From contig NC_064675.1 in the NCBI RefSeq assembly GCF_023278565.1, positions 2,108,001-2,172,000 on the forward strand: a stretch of DNA of 64,000 nt. Reading direction: 5' to 3'. This stretch comes from Colletotrichum lupini. Its lineage: Eukaryota; Ascomycota; Sordariomycetes; Glomerellales; Glomerellaceae. Below, piece by piece: positions 60,804 through 64,000 of the stretch. A program made the translations under genes and the position numbers. Below the pieces are notes generated by a model that ran no database searches, was not told the DNA's origin, and saw only the letters and a list, made by a program, of their open reading frames with translations. The number at the start of each line of letters is the position of its first letter. The first letter of the stretch is position 1.

Positions 60804-63800
60804 CTAACTTTCTCTTTTTTTTATTAATTTAACTACTACGGTTAGAGGTATAATTTAACCTTAGGCCCGTTTATTAAGTCGTCTCCTTTTCCCCTTTTTC
60901 TCTATTCTTTTTATATAACCTATTTTTTTATTCGTATTATAATTCTTTTATTACTTATAAATTACTCTAATCCCTTATTTAGTACTACTTTTATAAAAGC
61001 GTTTACGAGGTTATTTTTATTATTAATCTAACGGATCTTAAGTATTTTGCGCCTTTTATATAATTACCTAAGGGCTATAATATTAATTATAAGCCTCTTT
61101 TTTTTCGTTATTTTTAATTTAATAAGGTATTTATATAGCGAGTAAGAATTAATATAAATAACCGTTAAAATAAGTAAAAAGCTAATTCGATCGGTAATCT
61201 TCTTTAGTATTATTAAAATTACGTAAGAGAGGTTAATACCGTTAACTATACTATAAACTTCTAACGCTAATATATTTCTTATTACTTACTTATTTTTAAT
61301 TAACGAGTAGTAGATTATATTACTATATATAATAAATTCGCTCTTATTTATACTCTTGTTAGCTAGGATAATAATATACCCTAATTACGAAATAAGGTCG
61401 TTATTATTTATAAATAACCTATTAACGAAGACGTAGAGCTTACTAATTATAAAGTCGATTAGGTAGTAAACGAGACTTTAATTAAAGTTTATTTATTATT
61501 ACTTAAGCCGCTTATTAAGTACCTCGATATTTCGTTTAGTTAGATTTATAACTTACGCTACCCTAACGTAGTTAAAAGTTATTTTAAGTTAATAAATATT
61601 TATAATATATACCCCTTGTATAAGCTTAGCCTTATACTACTTCTTAACGTTAGTTATATTTAGATTAATGAAGTTAATTTTCTTACCCTACCCCTTTTAT
61701 TAAAAAACGACGGTTTTTTTTTAATTATAAAAATCTTATTATTAAATACTAGGGGGGTATTTATTATAAGGACCTTTTTTAGCTTCGTTACGAAGCCCGC
61801 TTTTTAGAGCTCTTTATCCTCTTTTTTTATAAAGTTAATATTAAATAGGCCTAATATATCGTCGGTTTATATTTTAATAATCCTAAATTAGTTATTTTTA
61901 TACTCTATAATTAGTAAGTATGGGTCGTACGTAGAAGTAATTATTAATAATTAATTAATATAAAAATCGTAATAAGTAGCTTATTAATAAGTACCCGATT
62001 TTACGAGCTTATATAGTAGCTTAAGTATTTTAATAATCGTGCTTTCTAAGTACTTACTAACTATTTCTTTTAGTAAATAGGCTAGGATTTTTTTTATAAG
62101 CCTTATAGCCGATTAAGTATAGGCCTAGGTAATATTACGGCTCTGAATCTCGTATCCCTTTTTTTATAATAATACTATTAGTATTATTATTAATCGTTAG
62201 CTATAGTACTATATAATAAGTAATTATATAAGTAGCGTTGCCTTTTTAACGTTACTATACCCCTAAATTACGTATTTAAACTTCTCGTATAACTAAGGTA
62301 TTCTTTTTTTTTTAATCTTATAAACTATTCGTAATTTAAATATATAGAGGTTTATATATTTTTCTAGGTTATATAAGATAAATCGATAGACCCCTTAATT
62401 ATAAAAAGTGTCTATTTTAATAAGATCTAATCCCTTATACAGCTTTTTAGTAGTTATAATTATGCTTTTTTTACATAGTTTAATTACTAATTCGAAATCG
62501 GCTTTTTTTTTTTTTATATAAAAGGTATTAATTACTTTATTATTAATAATAAATTGTTATGTTAGGGCTTACTACCGTAGTTTTTTATAACGTCTTACCG
62601 GTAGTATTAGTACTTTTTTAGTAATTTCCTTTTCTTTATTATTTATTAATACTATTATAACAATTTTATTAAAAATAATTTCTTATGCCTCTGCTACGGG
62701 TTATATAGTTTCCCCTAGCTCTTTTTTTTTTTATAAGTTAGAAATTACTTTATTAGGATTTATATAGTACGGTCTAATTACTATAATTAACACTTCGAGT
62801 AGCTAGTTATAATCCCTTATAACTATATAAGAGCGCTCGTTAATAAAAATTAACTTATATAGCCTAGCTTATTATTAAATAATTTTACGCTATACTTATA
62901 TATCCGAATTTAGTAATATATTTAGATTATCCCCTATATTAGGCTTATTATATATAGTAATTACCTCGTTAACTTACTTTTTTATACTTATTTTTTATAA
63001 TACCCGTATTATTCTTTTAATTACTCGGGCTCGTTAGCTTACGCTTAGTAATAGTAATAAGGCTAAGGTCGTTCTTAAATATACTCTAAATATTAATAGC
63101 ATTAATATAAGTCCGTTAAGCCTTATAATATCGTTATAGTATTTAAGTACTATCTAGAGGTATTCGTTATTAGTAAAATCCGAATTTTCTTTTTTAATAA
63201 TTCTAAACGCCCTTTTTAACTATTAGTATGCCCTTTTTATTTTTTTAATACTATAGTACGCTTTAATAAGTACGATTTTTAGTTATATACTATAAGCCGT
63301 CGTATTATTCCTAAATTCTACTAACTTAAAGCTAGTATTAACGTTAGTTTTAATACCGTCTAGCGGTCCTTAATATATATTAATCTAGCTTTTTCGTAGG
63401 GCTACTTATACTATTTTTATTTATAAATCCTAGAGGAATTACCTTACTTAAAAGGATATAGCTACGTTAATTATATATAGTACTAGCTAACTATTTAAAT
63501 AAAAAATATTAACGACGATTTCTTAGTTAAAGTTAAGCTTATTATATAATTTAAACTTAAATTTACGTAGGCTCTGCGCATTTATTTAGTATTAGTAATA
63601 TACTTTTATTAATTACTTTAGCGCCCCTATTTTAATATTATTATTATTTAATTACTTTAAAAAGTTATATAACCTCATAACCGACGGGTACTTAAATTCC
63701 TAATATAGTTTTCTAAGCTCACTTTCCGTTAAGTAATTAATTAACTTCGTATTATTAATAAGTTTTATAAACGTATACTCCTAGCGTCGTTCGACTATTT

Positions 63801-64000
63801 TAAAGTACTTATTATTAGAGATTCTATTCCTCATATTATTAAATATAATACTTAGTTAATCTATATCTTTTAAATATAAAAGAAATAGGGTATTAATAGG
63901 TAAAATATAAAAAGTTATTATTCCGAAGTACGTCTCTACTTCTACTATACCTAGGGCAACGATTTCCTTACCTAGGCCAAAACTAATTTTTATAATACCT
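60599..64000 (-). mobile_element. Ty1/copia LTR retrotransposon E, left part only
   Basis: Begins at 60599 with a 205-bp LTR (60599-60803) inserted in the transporter; the window ends before its other LTR. The adjoining CACTG (60594-60598) is the expected target duplication, with its partner outside the window. The LTR is the same family and length as in element A, in the reverse orientation. Minus-strand RNase H remnants at about 60950-61450 match those of element A. RIP-mutated. The remaining DNA to 64000 is minus-strand pol/gag-side remains without an intact frame. Confidence 0.9.

Overview
The window reads as nuclear DNA of a filamentous ascomycete (Pezizomycotina). The genes have short GT-AG introns (52-83 bp). 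Zn2Cys6 regulators, fungal MFS transporters and a P450 are present. Gene islands of near-balanced composition alternate with very AT-rich tracts in which CpA/TpG are almost gone while CpG persists, the footprint of repeat-induced point mutation (RIP). The species cannot be named from this sequence.

Layout. 1-8340: AT-rich RIP tract, unclassified, with a 12-bp minisatellite. 8341-17416: gene island with four minus-strand genes: an acidic protein with an optional C-terminal membrane anchor (9312-10642), a lysine-rich repeat protein (11281-12638), a glutathione S-transferase (13082-13949) and a cytochrome P450 (14803-16480). 17417-24901: complete Ty1/copia LTR retrotransposon (element D). 25061-60598: one catabolic gene cluster split by further insertions. 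60599-64000: left part of another Ty1/copia element (E).

The cluster, with insertions removed, is about 13.6 kb. In order it holds a sugar-type MFS transporter (minus), an SMP-30/gluconolactonase-type lactonase (plus), Zn2Cys6 regulator TF1 (plus), a D-2-hydroxyacid dehydrogenase (minus), an HpcH/HpaI-type class II aldolase (plus), Zn2Cys6 regulator TF2 (plus) and an anion:cation-symporter MFS transporter (plus). The gene content suggests uptake of a sugar or sugar acid, lactone opening, aldol cleavage of a 2-oxo acid and reduction of a 2-oxo product. The substrate is not determined. Four of the five cluster promoter regions carry two or three CGG-N7-CCG palindromes (nine in all, extended consensus CGGA-N5-TCCG), the form expected for a Zn2Cys6 dimer. 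The TF2 promoter has none, and neither does the nearby P450 promoter. This apparent pathway-specific regulon is the most interesting signal in the window.

Three genes of the cluster are broken by LTR retrotransposons. Element C (27984-35599, target duplication AGATC) sits in the lactonase. Element B (38268-52601, duplication GAAGC) sits in TF1 and carries a nested element A (42220-49638, duplication ATATT) within its integrase region. Element E (from 60599) truncates the second transporter. Element D (duplication AAGCT) separates the P450 from the cluster. All five are Ty1/copia by recognisable pol remnants, all are RIP-mutated, and their outermost LTR bases are much less mutated than their interiors. 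Exon joins, splice sites, LTR ends and target duplications were worked out by hand from the sequence.
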